Of a DNA stretch of 64,000 bases, positions 32,980 to 42,477 are shown piece by piece (within the stretch, counting starts at the first letter, position 1; the number at the start of each line of letters is the position of its first letter). The notes beneath the pieces are model-generated. The model had not been told where the DNA came from and did not search any database. It was given only the letters and a program-made list of their open reading frames with translations. Position numbers and translations under genes: made by a program. Origin of the DNA: Epithemia pelagica (taxonomy: Eukaryota; Bacillariophyta; Bacillariophyceae; Surirellales; Surirellaceae); assembly GCA_946965045.2 (NCBI GenBank), contig OX337240.1:2790001-2854000 (forward strand), given 5' to 3'.

Positions 32980-35900
32980 TCAATCAAATTCCGTTAACCC
33001 CAATCTAGCACCGCGGAATCTACGGCAATGGCGGGAATGTTCTGAATTCGAAGAAACCCACTCTTGTCCATGATTATGATTACTTCGAGTAGCCATGTCC
33101 TTGCGGATTGATCTTGTTAATTCACGCAGACAAACAAGTGGTTTCATCAAATCCACTCCATTATTATTGTAATTTGCTGAACGGCACAGTTTCTTGATTT
33201 CGTTCAACTCCTCTGTCATTAGTTGAACAAATGAATTGGGCGCTAATTCTTCGCCATACACCTCATCACATTTTGTGTGGAGATCAGTTGCATCATCAGT
33301 ATCATCAACAAATATGTCCCCAATTCCTTCATCAACATTGTCAATTGTGTCGTTTTCAAGGCCACGATTAGACTCATCATGAGATACATTGTCGTCTTGG
33401 AGAGATTCACTATCACTTGGGCATGGATTATCCCTGACTCCTTGAAGTGAAGGCATTGAGCGCCCATATTGTGGATTTATCCCATCCGGAGCAGTAAACG
33501 ACTCCTGTGTCAAGTTGTCTTGGTCCAAAGATACATTTTCAGTGTAGTTAAAGAAACCAGAAAATGTTGTGACGGCTCTTGTTATTTGTTCTTGCGAATA
33601 ATTCAGGCATGCTTCAGTTTCCCAATCTGGCAAATCAAAACCGGTTGGGCAGTAGCACCATTCCTCTTTCTCACACCATGTTGGTCCCGTGTCAAATGGT
33701 AACTTTGGTCCAGTAATATCGTTTGTTAATAGTTCTTTCAAACAATCATTTAGAGCATTCTCAGTATCATTGTTCGCATTGCAAAAGCCAAAGAAAATGT
33801 ATTTCTTCCACCACACAATACTCACATCATGATGGGTGAAGCCTTGGTAGTCCCGGCACTCAAAACACAGTACTGCGGCTTGATGCGAACATGGGTAACC
33901 ACACCTTTGAAACGTACCGCAGGAAAACAATAAGCGCCCGGAAGAATCCAATGTTACCGTTCTTGTACGATGCCATACTGGATGAAGGCATTTCTTCTCT
34001 GTATCCAAACAGTTGGTATCTACCACTTTGACATGCCAGTTCCATGGTGATGATCTATCACGTCGAATTGCATATTTGTCACGGCGCGTCCATGCATTGT
34101 GGACTAAATCATGGCACAATTCAGTTACCATTCCGTTGAGTGGTAGGAGATTCTCCTTCATCCAAACAGATTTAGCTTCGACTCGCGTTGCTGCAAGACG
34201 TAATTGTGAATTGATTAGAATGTCTGATTGAAACTTCAACAACGCTGCATTGCCTTGGACTGTTCCACCCGGTAAAACTGGAGCTGAGTGCTCTTTGATA
34301 CCACAGTTCGTACCTTCGTGACTGCTGTTAGTGCACTCTTCATAATGCCGAAGATTTTGTCTGTAATAGTGCACAAGTTGTCGATCGTGAATAAAAACAT
34401 ACCCAATCAAAAAGTTTTGCACCTTCCAACGTAAGTTGTCTGGAAGGAACTTTCGAACCTGCCGTGAATGAATGTAGGCCAAGAGCAGGCACTTCAATAT
34501 CACCAACTCATTTTCATTTTCACAATATCTTGGGTACATGAACGTGTAACACCACTGTTTCACAGTGTAGCAAAACAGTTTGTATTGTCGAATGTACGTT
34601 GAGTCAATGGCATTCCCGAATGAGCAATGTCGTAACCATCCCTTATGAATAATATGCCACCCACAACGAACACGAAAGCAATTTGGCATGTAACGACGAA
34701 AGGCCTCTTCAAGTTCAACAATCTCATGTGAGTCACCATCGGTTATGACACTTTGAATTTGGGATGTCCATTGATCTCCAAGAAGTTTTGGCAGGGCAAA
34801 GGAAAATACCCATCGGAAAGTTCCCTGACGCTGATCACGTAGAAACATCCGCAGAATTATAATATATTTCCCAAAGGTGGATCGGATAGAAACTGTAAGA
34901 AGTGGTCGTGACTCCTTGTTTGTTTCCTCTGTAACATCAATCTTGAGGACATGAGGGAATAAGCGGAACATTCTCTTTTCCTTGTTGGTGATCCATGCAC
35001 AAGCGACGAAGAAATGCTGGTTTTCTTGTAGACCTAAATTTTCCATATCAGCAGTGTATTCTTGAAGAACTTCTTGACAAAAATTAGTAAGGTCTGATAT
35101 ATCTCTCACTCCACAATCGACCTGGTTTTCACTGAAGATTAAGCCAGCTTGTCGCTGGACCTGAGCGTTTACAACATTAGGAGGTTTTGCCCCCCATATG
35201 CAGTAACTTATGTCTGGTGTTGATCGCAACCATTCAACAATTGCTCCAGCACCTACTTCAATACCATTGTAGTGATATTTTGAATCTGATGCAAAGTTGT
35301 GAAATGCATACCGAAGTTGTTGTGGAGTCAGTGTGAGATCGTGATTTGCATGGAAGAAGTTTCGACCATTAGCTGGACGAGTCAGGGCTTTACCAAGTTC
35401 AGCTGTACGCCGTCTCTGTTCTGACGTCAAATGACGAAGTTTTATTGGAATATCCGCAGGCAACCGCTTCATATGATTACAGTGGGTGACAGATCCAGAA
35501 CTACGCTTGACATAAAAGCCATACATATCGACAAATATATCAAAGCGAAAGGAGCATGTGTCTTCATTTTGTAATGCACGTGTTGTCACGTTTTTTCTTG
35601 GTCCCTTTTTGCCATCAACCCCCCTACTGTTGCCTTTCTTGTCATTGTGAAGTGAAACCTTACGGTGTTCCATGTTGGGGTCTCCCACAGATACTCGCTT
35701 CCGTTTGTTGGTATAGCGGCGGTAGCGGTCACAAGTGAAGGTACGTTGCATGTACGGAGGTTCACTTCCTTTAGGGAAAGCCTTGCGAGTGGCCAACGCC
35801 TTTTTGTGTGATGTACCATTGGAGACAATAGAAAATCCTCCACACATCGCAGTTTTGGAGATATCAGCTTTTAGCTTCAGAAAGGACCCATCTTCATCGA

Positions 35901-36165
35901 ATATATTGCTTGGGTTTGTACATGGAGGGTATGCTGTTCGACAGAAATATGCGAAGTTCCCTTTGACGTGCTCCGCTTGAGGGCCCCATCCAATGAAAGC
36001 ACAAATGTCGAAGCAACTTGTTGTTTGGTTGCATATGCAATCATCACCAGTGTGCATTGCAAAGGTCATTGGAGAAGTCCATTCTGTTTCTAAGGAGTTG
36101 AAGTATCGATCCAACTGTTGATGAATTTGATCATGTAGCATTCCATCGTTGTTGTTGTCGTCCAT
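32980..36165 (-). CDS. MULE-type transposase with SWIM zinc finger, 1061 aa
   Basis: The start is ATG MDDNNNDGML; single exon. A basic, Cys/His-containing N-terminal region (Cys204 region through THCNHM at ~227-232) resembles the zinc-binding DNA-recognition part of FAR1/MULE transposases. The catalytic core has LKIDVTEETN (first Asp, ~410), VITDGDSHE (second Asp, ~476-478) and the C/H motif CGWHIIHKGW (~501-510); the segment SSHEGTNCGIK (~627) is the likely third acidic position. A SWIM-like motif FSCGTFQRCGYPCSHQ lies near residue 755. An acidic S/D/N-rich tail follows. All expected parts are present and the frame is unbroken, so the enzyme may be functional. Exact catalytic Glu assignment is tentative. 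Confidence 0.85.
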   Translation of the reverse strand: MDDNNNDGMLHDQIHQQLDRYFNSLETEWTSPMTFAMHTGDDCICNQTTSCFDICAFIGWGPQAEHVKGNFAYFCRTAYPPCTNPSNIFDEDGSFLKLKADISKTAMCGGFSIVSNGTSHKKALATRKAFPKGSEPPYMQRTFTCDRYRRYTNKRKRVSVGDPNMEHRKVSLHNDKKGNSRGVDGKKGPRKNVTTRALQNEDTCSFRFDIFVDMYGFYVKRSSGSVTHCNHMKRLPADIPIKLRHLTSEQRRRTAELGKALTRPANGRNFFHANHDLTLTPQQLRYAFHNFASDSKYHYNGIEVGAGAIVEWLRSTPDISYCIWGAKPPNVVNAQVQRQAGLIFSENQVDCGVRDISDLTNFCQEVLQEYTADMENLGLQENQHFFVACAWITNKEKRMFRLFPHVLKIDVTEETNKESRPLLTVSIRSTFGKYIIILRMFLRDQRQGTFRWVFSFALPKLLGDQWTSQIQSVITDGDSHEIVELEEAFRRYMPNCFRVRCGWHIIHKGWLRHCSFGNAIDSTYIRQYKLFCYTVKQWCYTFMYPRYCENENELVILKCLLLAYIHSRQVRKFLPDNLRWKVQNFLIGYVFIHDRQLVHYYRQNLRHYEECTNSSHEGTNCGIKEHSAPVLPGGTVQGNAALLKFQSDILINSQLRLAATRVEAKSVWMKENLLPLNGMVTELCHDLVHNAWTRRDKYAIRRDRSSPWNWHVKVVDTNCLDTEKKCLHPVWHRTRTVTLDSSGRLLFSCGTFQRCGYPCSHQAAVLCFECRDYQGFTHHDVSIVWWKKYIFFGFCNANNDTENALNDCLKELLTNDITGPKLPFDTGPTWCEKEEWCYCPTGFDLPDWETEACLNYSQEQITRAVTTFSGFFNYTENVSLDQDNLTQESFTAPDGINPQYGRSMPSLQGVRDNPCPSDSESLQDDNVSHDESNRGLENDTIDNVDEGIGDIFVDDTDDATDLHTKCDEVYGEELAPNSFVQLMTEELNEIKKLCRSANYNNNGVDLMKPLVCLRELTRSIRKDMATRSNHNHGQEWVSSNSEHSRHCRRFRGARLGLTEFD

Positions 36166-36270
36166 GGCTAGATACTCAATGAATTGAATGCAATAGCGAA
36201 ATATCTTCCAATGCCGATCTGAAGACTTTCAGATTTGAAAGAGAACGGTTATTTCTTTGACGATTACTTA

Positions 36271-36315
36271 GGCGTGTACACGGTGTGACAGGCGTGTACA
36301 AAGGTGTGACAGGCG
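36271..36315 (+). repeat. Subterminal repeats at the transposase-side end
   Basis: GGCGTGTACA occurs at 36271 and 36291 and GGTGTGACAGGCG at 36282 and 36303, just inside the right terminal repeat. Such short subterminal repeats commonly serve as transposase-binding sites. Confidence 0.55.
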
Positions 36316-36329
36316 GTGGAGTTGGTACG

Positions 36330-36387
36330 TTAAGGTTAAGGATTAGTCTGTCTGCTGTCCTTGTTTCTGCGGACCTCTAATGGCGAG
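36330..36387 (-). repeat. Right terminal inverted repeat
   Basis: Perfect 58-bp reverse complement of 30651-30708; followed by TA. Confidence 0.95.
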
Positions 36388-36444
36388 TAATATAGGATAT
36401 AGGACGAGGAACACACATACAATACAACGGTCCATGTCTGGCGT

Positions 36445-36460
36445 CCCAGTCGCGTTCGAG
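36445..36460 (+). promoter_or_regulatory. CCCAGTCGCGTTCGAG promoter motif (family-shared), site 1
   Basis: It lies 131 bp upstream of the chimeric gene ATG. The same core, CCAGTCGCGTTCGA, recurs upstream of other family members, and a weaker half, CACTCGCGTTCAC, follows ~25 bp downstream. Confidence 0.5.
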
Positions 36461-36575
36461 TTGCCCCACTTTCACTTTCCCACTCGCGTTCACATTCCTT
36501 CAGGTGGACCTCCCATAAAATCTTAAGTCTTTCCATTCCTTCTTCCGCTCTCTTTTGGTGCAACCAACCGACACC

Positions 36576-37576
36576 ATGCCTCGCTGGTACGAACTTCATC
36601 CTGCTCTTGTTCGCTTGGAGCTTCCATGTCTTGAAACATCTCGCTCTCACACGCACAACGACATTGTGTTTTATTTTTCAACAGTGTTTACAAAAACCCT
36701 TTGCTCATGACAGCTCAAGCCTTGCCCATCTTGGCCTTTATATTTTCCTTTGACACCCAACATGTCTTTGCTGCTGCTAGCACCGATCCTCGTCTCGTCA
36801 CATCTTGCTCGCAAAAATACCAACAATGCCGCAGCACTTGTTCTAAAACTTGTGCGCAGACGGGCCCCGCTTGTTATGCTACCAATCCTCCTTTTCTGAC
36901 GACATGTCAAAAGAGATGCTCCGACGAATTGAATACCTGTGACGAACCGGATCCATCCAACCAAGATGCTGTCACCACTATTGGAGAAGCCACCTGTGCC
37001 GAAGTGGAAATTCTCAACTCGTGCGAAGAAATGTGGCCCACTCTGTTCAATCGCAACACCAAATACTATCCCATTGATCCCACCTCCTGTCCTGGCCCCG
37101 AAGTGGACCAAGCGTATCCTGTCTACCGTTCGGATCCGTTGCCAGATACAGATAGTGGAAATGGACAAGGACCCAGTTACGCCTTTATTTGGCGCACCAA
37201 ACAAGTGTTTACCAATGGCTTTGGCAATGTTCCTGACTGGTACATTACTGGTGACAAAGCTGCGAATTGTGGCAATGTGGCTGGATACATCTTCTATGCC
37301 CGTATCCGCGATACCCAAAAGGAGGAACCTTTCTTGTTTGAGGATCCCACGGCTCCTCAAGAGGTCCGCTGCCGTGTTGCGGGGCCAACGACGGAAACAA
37401 AAGACTTGCAGATTCGTTGCAACCGCTTGGTGGACGAACAAGGAGGACCTTCGGAATCTCCAGGAACTAACCCTCTTTCTGGAGATGACCCCGACCAATC
37501 CTCTGCAGGCATCATGGCTGTTACCGGAATGGCCGCTGGCGTTGTGGTGATTATGGCGCAATTGTTCTTGATGTAA
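36576..37576 (+). CDS. Chimeric gene: four-TM-family leader fused to cysteine-rich surface protein, 300 aa
   Basis: Microexon 36576-36586 (ATGCCTCGCTG, donor GTACGA) joins exon 2 at 36685 (acceptor CAACAG), giving MPRCVYKNPLLMTAQALPILAFIFSF. That leader, its intron and ~300 bp of promoter are nearly the same as at 39.9-40.3 kb, but after FSF the similarity ends. The protein continues DTQHVFAAASTDPRLVTSC with a Cys-rich region (CSQKYQQCRSTCSKTCAQ... CQKRCSDELNTC), then a folded-looking domain with paired cysteines (DWYITGDKAANCG, VRCRVAG, QIRCNRL). It ends with a hydrophobic tail, GIMAVTGMAAGVVVIMAQL, suiting a C-terminal anchor or GPI signal. TM1 of the four-TM family thus seems reused as a signal peptide. 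The role is unknown; a surface or secreted adhesion-type protein is inferred. Confidence 0.8.
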
Positions 37577-37870
37577 ATTGGAACCAATCCTTTCGAAGAT
37601 GAGGAAATGTCCGTAAGGGCAGAGTGCATCGACTAGTCAGTCCCTTTCCCTCAATTATGCCCGATGGCAATTTAGGAGTAGATTTTAGAATTGGTAGGTT
37701 AGGTTCACAACGACATCAACATCTGTTGTTCAATTGAATGAAGCATGTACTCCTAGAGCAAGTTCTGCACTTGTTTCATGGACGTAGAATGCGATGCATT
37801 GAACCAAGAATCCCCCTTGCCGCGCGCGTCTACTTCGCGGCGCGCTCGCGAGGAAACTTCGTTATCGGCT
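37450..37870 (+). repeat. Chimeric-gene 3' end and downstream block, copy 1
   Basis: The sequence from CCTTCGGAATCTCCAGG through the hydrophobic tail, stop and downstream flank to GCGCGCTCGCGAGG is repeated at 39346-39790 with scattered changes and small indels. Confidence 0.75.
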
Positions 37871-38128
37871 GCAACCACTTGCACACGTGGTAGTCAAACG
37901 GTTGAAGTACTGACTTAACTTCAAATTTCAAAGTGGTGCCCTCGCATTCCCTCGAAAATCGCAGCCTCGACACGGCCTCGACAACGAACCCACGACAACG
38001 AACCCACCCACAACAACTGACAACTGCAACCTGTAACCGGCGCACAACTTGTTTCTACTGTTTGTACTCGACCAGTGGAAGCGGTACTATACAGTATTCT
38101 CCTTCATCGAAGTCTTTACGTCAATCAT

Positions 38129-39226
38129 ATGAGCGCAAGTTCCTTTCGGAATCAGATTTGGAAAGAAAATGAAGAATTCCTGGACTCGCTTCCACCCGGT
38201 GAAGAGAGAGCAAGGGTTCGCGGAAAGTTTTTTACTTTTCGTGAGTCCATTTGTGACACTGACAAAATGTCTTCAATTGAGGCCTCTCAGTTTCCAGTCA
38301 TCAGTAGAAGCCTCGACCAAGGGAGTGCACTTTATCCCACTGCGGCCGACGTAGACCTGTTGGAATCTGCTGAAGAATCAAAGACTGAATGGTCCGATAC
38401 CACCAACATACATCAAAAAATAACGGCAGTAGATTTCCTGTACAACGAAGTGGGAGAGAAAGCTTATTTGTTATCAAAAGCACCTGTTTGCCATGCTGCT
38501 TATTTCAGGTTATCACAGGCTGCAACAGGTTTCTTTGCGGAAGAGTACACAAAGCGTCGAAAGTTGCTGAACGGGATGAAAGGTCGGGTGCGGAGAATTT
38601 GGGATTCCGGAATCAAACACAGCAAATACAACAAGTTCCACTTGTTCCTACAGAAGTCATTATTTGACGCAACCCCTCCATCATTGATCATTGTACCGCT
38701 CTTGCCTTTGTCCCGAATTAAGGCCTGGAATGGGACGACCCCGTATGATGCAATGGTACTTCCATGCGGAGAGAAAGCATCATATGCGGCAAGCCAGACG
38801 TTGATGTTCGTACGCTCGACGTGTACACGAGAAGAAGTGGAAGTGGGTATCCGCATTTTGAGTGTTTTTGTGAAGGACATTGCGGGTTCGTTGCTTGATA
38901 TTGAGCATGATGTGTTGGAGGACTTCAACCTTTCGGTGGGAGAAACAACAGATGCTGCTGCAGTGACTTGGATAAAGCTTGTCGAGTATCTGAGAGGCTT
39001 GGACTCCCCAAAGTCTCCACTGCCATCATTAAAAGAAAATCTCGACTGGGACGAAATCAAGGTTGCGAAAGGAACTTTCAACTACGACATTTCCTGCCTA
39101 CCTGATCCATTTCTGCTCGCAACCAAGGGAGCGATGAACTACTCGTCCTATGCTGGACAGAAGCTAATGCCAGTATGCAAGATATCAGATGACTCCTCCG
39201 ATGACGACGACAGTCTTAGTTCTTAG
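38129..39226 (+). CDS. Hypothetical protein, 365 aa, orphan between two repeat blocks
   Basis: The start is ATG at 38129 (MSASSFRNQIWKENEEFLDS); an upstream ATG at 38075 would add 18 residues. The protein has a charged N-terminus, a helical middle with YLLSKAPVCHAAYFRLSQA and RRKLLNGMKGRVRRIWDSG, then LIIVPLLPLSRIKAWNG and a segment with CTREEVEVGIRILSVFVKD, and an acidic end SDDSSDDDDSLSS. No TM or signal peptide is evident and no domain was recognised. It lies between direct copies of the chimeric-gene tail (37.45-37.87 and 39.35-39.79 kb). The same-strand placement and intact frame suggest a real gene. Confidence 0.6.
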   Translation: MSASSFRNQIWKENEEFLDSLPPGEERARVRGKFFTFRESICDTDKMSSIEASQFPVISRSLDQGSALYPTAADVDLLESAEESKTEWSDTTNIHQKITAVDFLYNEVGEKAYLLSKAPVCHAAYFRLSQAATGFFAEEYTKRRKLLNGMKGRVRRIWDSGIKHSKYNKFHLFLQKSLFDATPPSLIIVPLLPLSRIKAWNGTTPYDAMVLPCGEKASYAASQTLMFVRSTCTREEVEVGIRILSVFVKDIAGSLLDIEHDVLEDFNLSVGETTDAAAVTWIKLVEYLRGLDSPKSPLPSLKENLDWDEIKVAKGTFNYDISCLPDPFLLATKGAMNYSSYAGQKLMPVCKISDDSSDDDDSLSS

Positions 39227-39345
39227 CGTTTGCGGGCAGAGGGATATACTTCTTCTTGCCGAACGGAGGTGTGGATTTGAAGGTTAAACATACCATGGAC
39301 ACTTTGCCCATTGTGTACGATGCTACCAGATTCCCTCGAGTAGTC

Positions 39346-39790
39346 CTTCGGAATCTCCAGGGAATAACCATCCTACTGGAGATGATCCCGACCAATCCTC
39401 TGCAGGCATCATGGCTGTTACCGGAATGGCCGCTGGCGTTGTGGTGATTATGGTGCAATTGTTCTTGATGTAAATTGGAACCAATCCTATCGAAGATGAG
39501 GAATTGTCCAGAAGGGCAAAGTGCATCGACTACTGAGTCCCTTATGCCAGAAGGCAATTTAGAATTGTTTGTTTGTATTCTGGATTTTGGTACGAGTAGG
39601 TTAGGTTCACCACGACATCAACATATGTTGTTCAATTGAATGAAGCAAGTTCTGGAAGAGCGACATCTTGTTTGAAGACGTGAATCAAGAATGCGTTGAC
39701 CCAAGAATGCCCCCGCGCGTCCCGATTATGGTACTTCCGTGCCTTAAATAAAAGCGCGGTGCGCTCGCGAGGAAATTCTGTCATCGGATG
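39346..39790 (+). pseudogene. Truncated 3' end of a second chimeric Cys-rich gene
   Basis: Matches 37450-37870, including the region coding for the hydrophobic C-terminal anchor (GMAAGVVVIM in the original frame), the stop and the downstream flank, but the 5' part of the gene is missing: the orphan gene lies directly upstream. It indicates a former second copy of the chimeric gene. Confidence 0.65.
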
Positions 39791-39976
39791 CAACCTGCAA
39801 CCTCTTGCGCACCATTTTGCAAGGCATTTGGCCAATAACATCATACACATTCGACATCTTGTATCTTGTCGAAAACATAGTATGGCATATGGCATCATGC
39901 AAAGCACATACGTTGGATATTTGAACACACAGGCCACGAGGAACACACATACAATACAACGGTCCATGTCTGGCGT

Positions 39977-39992
39977 CCCAGTCGCGTTCGAG
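39977..39992 (+). promoter_or_regulatory. CCCAGTCGCGTTCGAG promoter motif, site 2
   Basis: It is 131 bp upstream of the ATG at 40108, in a promoter block duplicated from or to 36.39-36.58 kb. Confidence 0.5.
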
Positions 39993-40107
39993 TTGCCCCA
40001 CTTTCACTTTCCCACTCGCGTTCACATTCCTTCAAGTGGACCTCCCATAAAATCTCAAGTCTTTCCATTCCTTCTTCCGCTCTGTTTTGCTGCTACTAAC
40101 TGACACC

Positions 40108-40786
40108 ATGCCTTGCTGGTACGAACTTTCTCTTCCTCTTGTTCCTTTGGCGCGTGATACTGCCCTGACCTTTCTAACACGCACAACTCCCCTGTTCTCC
40201 CTTATTCAACAGTGTTTACAAAGATCCACTCCTCATGACAGCGCAAGCCTTGTCTGTCTTGGCTTTTGTCTTTTCCTTTGGTGGTGTTGCCGCCATTGCT
40301 TTCGGATTGGCCGCCATGATTGTTTTGCAAGTGGTCTGGTGTTGTCGCATGAACAAATGTGGGTTAAATGCCGCCGCATCCTTTGCGGCAGTCGTGGCCA
40401 TTTTGAATTTGGCCTTGGCCGGTGCCTTGGCGGCACAAGGCGATGATTCATGTGATGGTGACGATGAATGTAATTGGGAAGTGTGGGCCGTCCTCTTGTT
40501 CTTGTCGGCTGGATTGTGGGTGGCTGTATCGACCCTTGTCTTTATTTTTGCCAATACCAAACGCTATGAAACCTGCCGAGAGGCCAGTGAACCAGCCGAT
40601 GGCGCCAATAACAGCGCCAAAGTGCCCGTCGCCACGGCCACTCCGGCATCAAAGACGGAGAGTACCAAAAAAGAGACGACAGAAACCACTGTCTTGCCCG
40701 ATGGAACCCGCAAAAGTGTCACCACCACGATTCATCCCGATGGATCCAAAACCATCACCGAAACCATGGAAAGTGAATCGGCCTAG
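40108..40786 (+). CDS. Four-TM microexon-family protein A, 194 aa
   Basis: Exon 1 is 40108-40118 and exon 2 is 40213-40786 (donor GTACGA, acceptor CAACAG). The start is MPCCVYKDPLLMTAQALSVLAF. Hydrophobic segments: SVLAFVFSFGGVAAIAFGLA, AMIVLQVVWCC, SFAAVVAILNLALAGALAA and VLLFLSAGLWVAVSTLVFIF. The loop before the last segment is acidic with two Cys (DDSCDGDDEC). The C-terminal tail is S/T/K-rich and ends TVLPDGTRKSVTTTIHPDG followed by SKTITETMESESA, the family signature. It is the first intact gene of a tandem cluster. The intron here has GTACGA, so unlike other members an unspliced message does not stop immediately after MPCW. Confidence 0.82.
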
Positions 40787-41625
40787 TGTAAACAACGGCC
40801 AATACGAAACCTTCCTTGTTTGGTGATGTTTGCGTTGACCACGAGTATCAGAGGAAGTACGGGTTTTAGAATATAAAGTAGCACTTCGTGTTTATGTGAC
40901 GACTTATACTGTTTTTCATCCTAGATGAACGGGATGTGACGGTATTGGCGGATTCTCTGTATCTACGCTCAGTTTTCTGTCAAAAGATGGTGAACCTCTT
41001 CTGTTTGGTTGCTTGTTGTTTCCAAACGTGATGACATTCGTCGTTGGGGGTGGACGTTGGACTTGGAATCCAATATCCTTTGTGGGGATCACACAAGCCT
41101 TCACAGCATTCATGCCCGCCGGAAAATCGCATTGCCTTATTCACGTCTTCGCGGGAGCTAGAGTAGCGGAGGAACTACAAAATCACTCTCGAATTATCAT
41201 CAACAACGCAATCTAATAGAGGTAGATGACTCTTGAATCTTGACGTACCAATAATCATCAGGGATCCCTTGATTCAAACAAAGGATGCAAATCGCAGATC
41301 CTATTAACCGAATCGGGTTTTGCTTTGTTGCATATTGCAGTCGTGTCCAAATTTTCATTCACCAAGCACGTCTCCAGTCGCAGGTCGCAGCATGTCGCAC
41401 TCCCAATTCCCAATTCCATCATCCAACCAATTTTTATTTTCGACCATAATATGCCCTTCTTCTTCTCCTCATATAACGGACGCGCCCTTATTCCCATGAC
41501 GCGTCTCCTTTCTCCATTGTCCTTTGGCTCAAGAGCCGAACCAAGCACGCATCCCATTATTGTCCAATATCCAATTTTTCCAATGCCGGAAACCTTCTCC
41601 TTGTATGTGGAATGAAGTCCCACCT

Positions 41626-41667
41626 CCCAGTCGCGTTCCGAAATAATGGCATCCAGTCGCGTTCGAA
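41626..41667 (+). promoter_or_regulatory. Two CAGTCGCGTTC motifs, site 3
   Basis: CCCAGTCGCGTTCCGAAA (41628 region) and CCAGTCGCGTTCGAATCG (41653-41670) lie 117-145 bp before the ATG of gene B. A CCAAT-containing stretch (TTGTCCAATATCCAATTTTT) is ~70 bp further upstream. Confidence 0.5.
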
Positions 41668-41769
41668 TCGGTGATGGTAACCTCTCACATTTTCATAAAT
41701 TTTCAAACTTTTTTTGTCTGGCTTCCATATCGATATATACAACACTTTTGTTCTGCTACGATCGCCATT

Positions 41770-42477
41770 ATGCCTTGCTGGTAAGAGAAGAATACCGGGA
41801 GTACAACTGACTACTATTGCCCTGTATGCTCACACACCACACCGTACCGAATGTTTCTCATCAGTGTTTACAAAGATCCCTTGCTCATGACGGCTCAAGC
41901 CTTGTCTGTCGTGGCCTTTATCTTTTCTTTTGGTGGCGTCGCTGCCGTTGCTTTTGGATTGGCTGCAATGGTTGTCTTGCAAGTAGTCTGGTGCTGCCGC
42001 ATGAACAAGTGTGGTTTGAATGCCGCCGCCTCCTTTGCCTTGGTTGTGGCCATTCTCAATGCCATCTTGGCCGCCGTTTTGGCCCTTGAAGAAGCAGATG
42101 AATCCTGTAATAATGATGACTACTACAGCTATCGTTATGATGACGATGATGATTGCAATTCGTCGGTGCAAATTTGGGCCATTCTTCTGTTCTTGTCCGC
42201 CGGTTTGTGGGTGGCCGTGTCGACCCTGGTCTTTATTTTTGCCAATACCAAACGCTATGAAACCTGCCGAGAGGCCAGTGAACCAGCCGATGGCGCCAAT
42301 AACAGCGCCAAAGTGCCCGTCGCCACGGCCACTCTGGCATCAAAGACGGAGAGTACCAAAAAAGAGACGACAGAAACCACTGTCTTGCCCGATGGAACCC
42401 GCAAAAGTGTCACCACCACGATTCATCCCGATGGATCCAAAACCATCACCGAAACCATGGAAAGTGAATCGGCCTAG
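41770..42477 (+). CDS. Four-TM microexon-family protein B, crossover hybrid, 207 aa
   Basis: Exon 1 is 41770-41780 and exon 2 is 41865-42477 (donor GTAAGA, acceptor CATCAG). Residues up to the last TM segment, including the long acidic loop DESCNNDDYYSYRYDDDDD, match gene C, while everything after FIFANT (ETCREASEPADGANNS... to the end) matches gene A. The gene is therefore an in-frame fusion of the 5' part of C and the 3' part of A made by the tandem duplication. The fusion keeps all four hydrophobic segments and the PDGTRK/HPDGSK tail, so the product should fold like its parents. Confidence 0.82.

Larger units (their letters stand above)
30651..36387. mobile_element. MULE-like DNA transposon carrying a 2OG-Fe(II) dioxygenase gene (5,737 bp)
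   Basis: It is bounded by perfect 58-bp terminal inverted repeats that start CTCGCCATTAGAGG. It holds two convergent genes: a dioxygenase-like ORF (plus) and a transposase (minus), 45 bp apart tail to tail. Dinucleotide TA flanks both ends (30649-30650 and 36388-36389), compatible with a TA target duplication; no 8-11-bp duplication, as expected of classical MULEs, is visible. Both frames and both ends are intact, so the element looks complete and recent. It sits in the promoter of the chimeric gene at 36.6 kb: the left flank (GCGCGCTCGCGAGG near 30.55 kb) and the right flank (near 36.41 kb) match consecutive parts of the paralogous promoter at 39.76-39.96 kb. Confidence 0.85.

Noticed and set aside
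41258-41623. 121-codon minus ORF and a 96-codon plus ORF in the four-TM intergenic region (copies at 42.95-43.31 kb)
   Set aside because: They overlap each other on opposite strands within a promoter region and are duplicated only with the 1,691-bp unit.
41653-41670. GTTCGAATC resembling a tRNA B box
   Set aside because: There is no matching A box or cloverleaf around it, and the same core recurs as a promoter motif before several protein genes.
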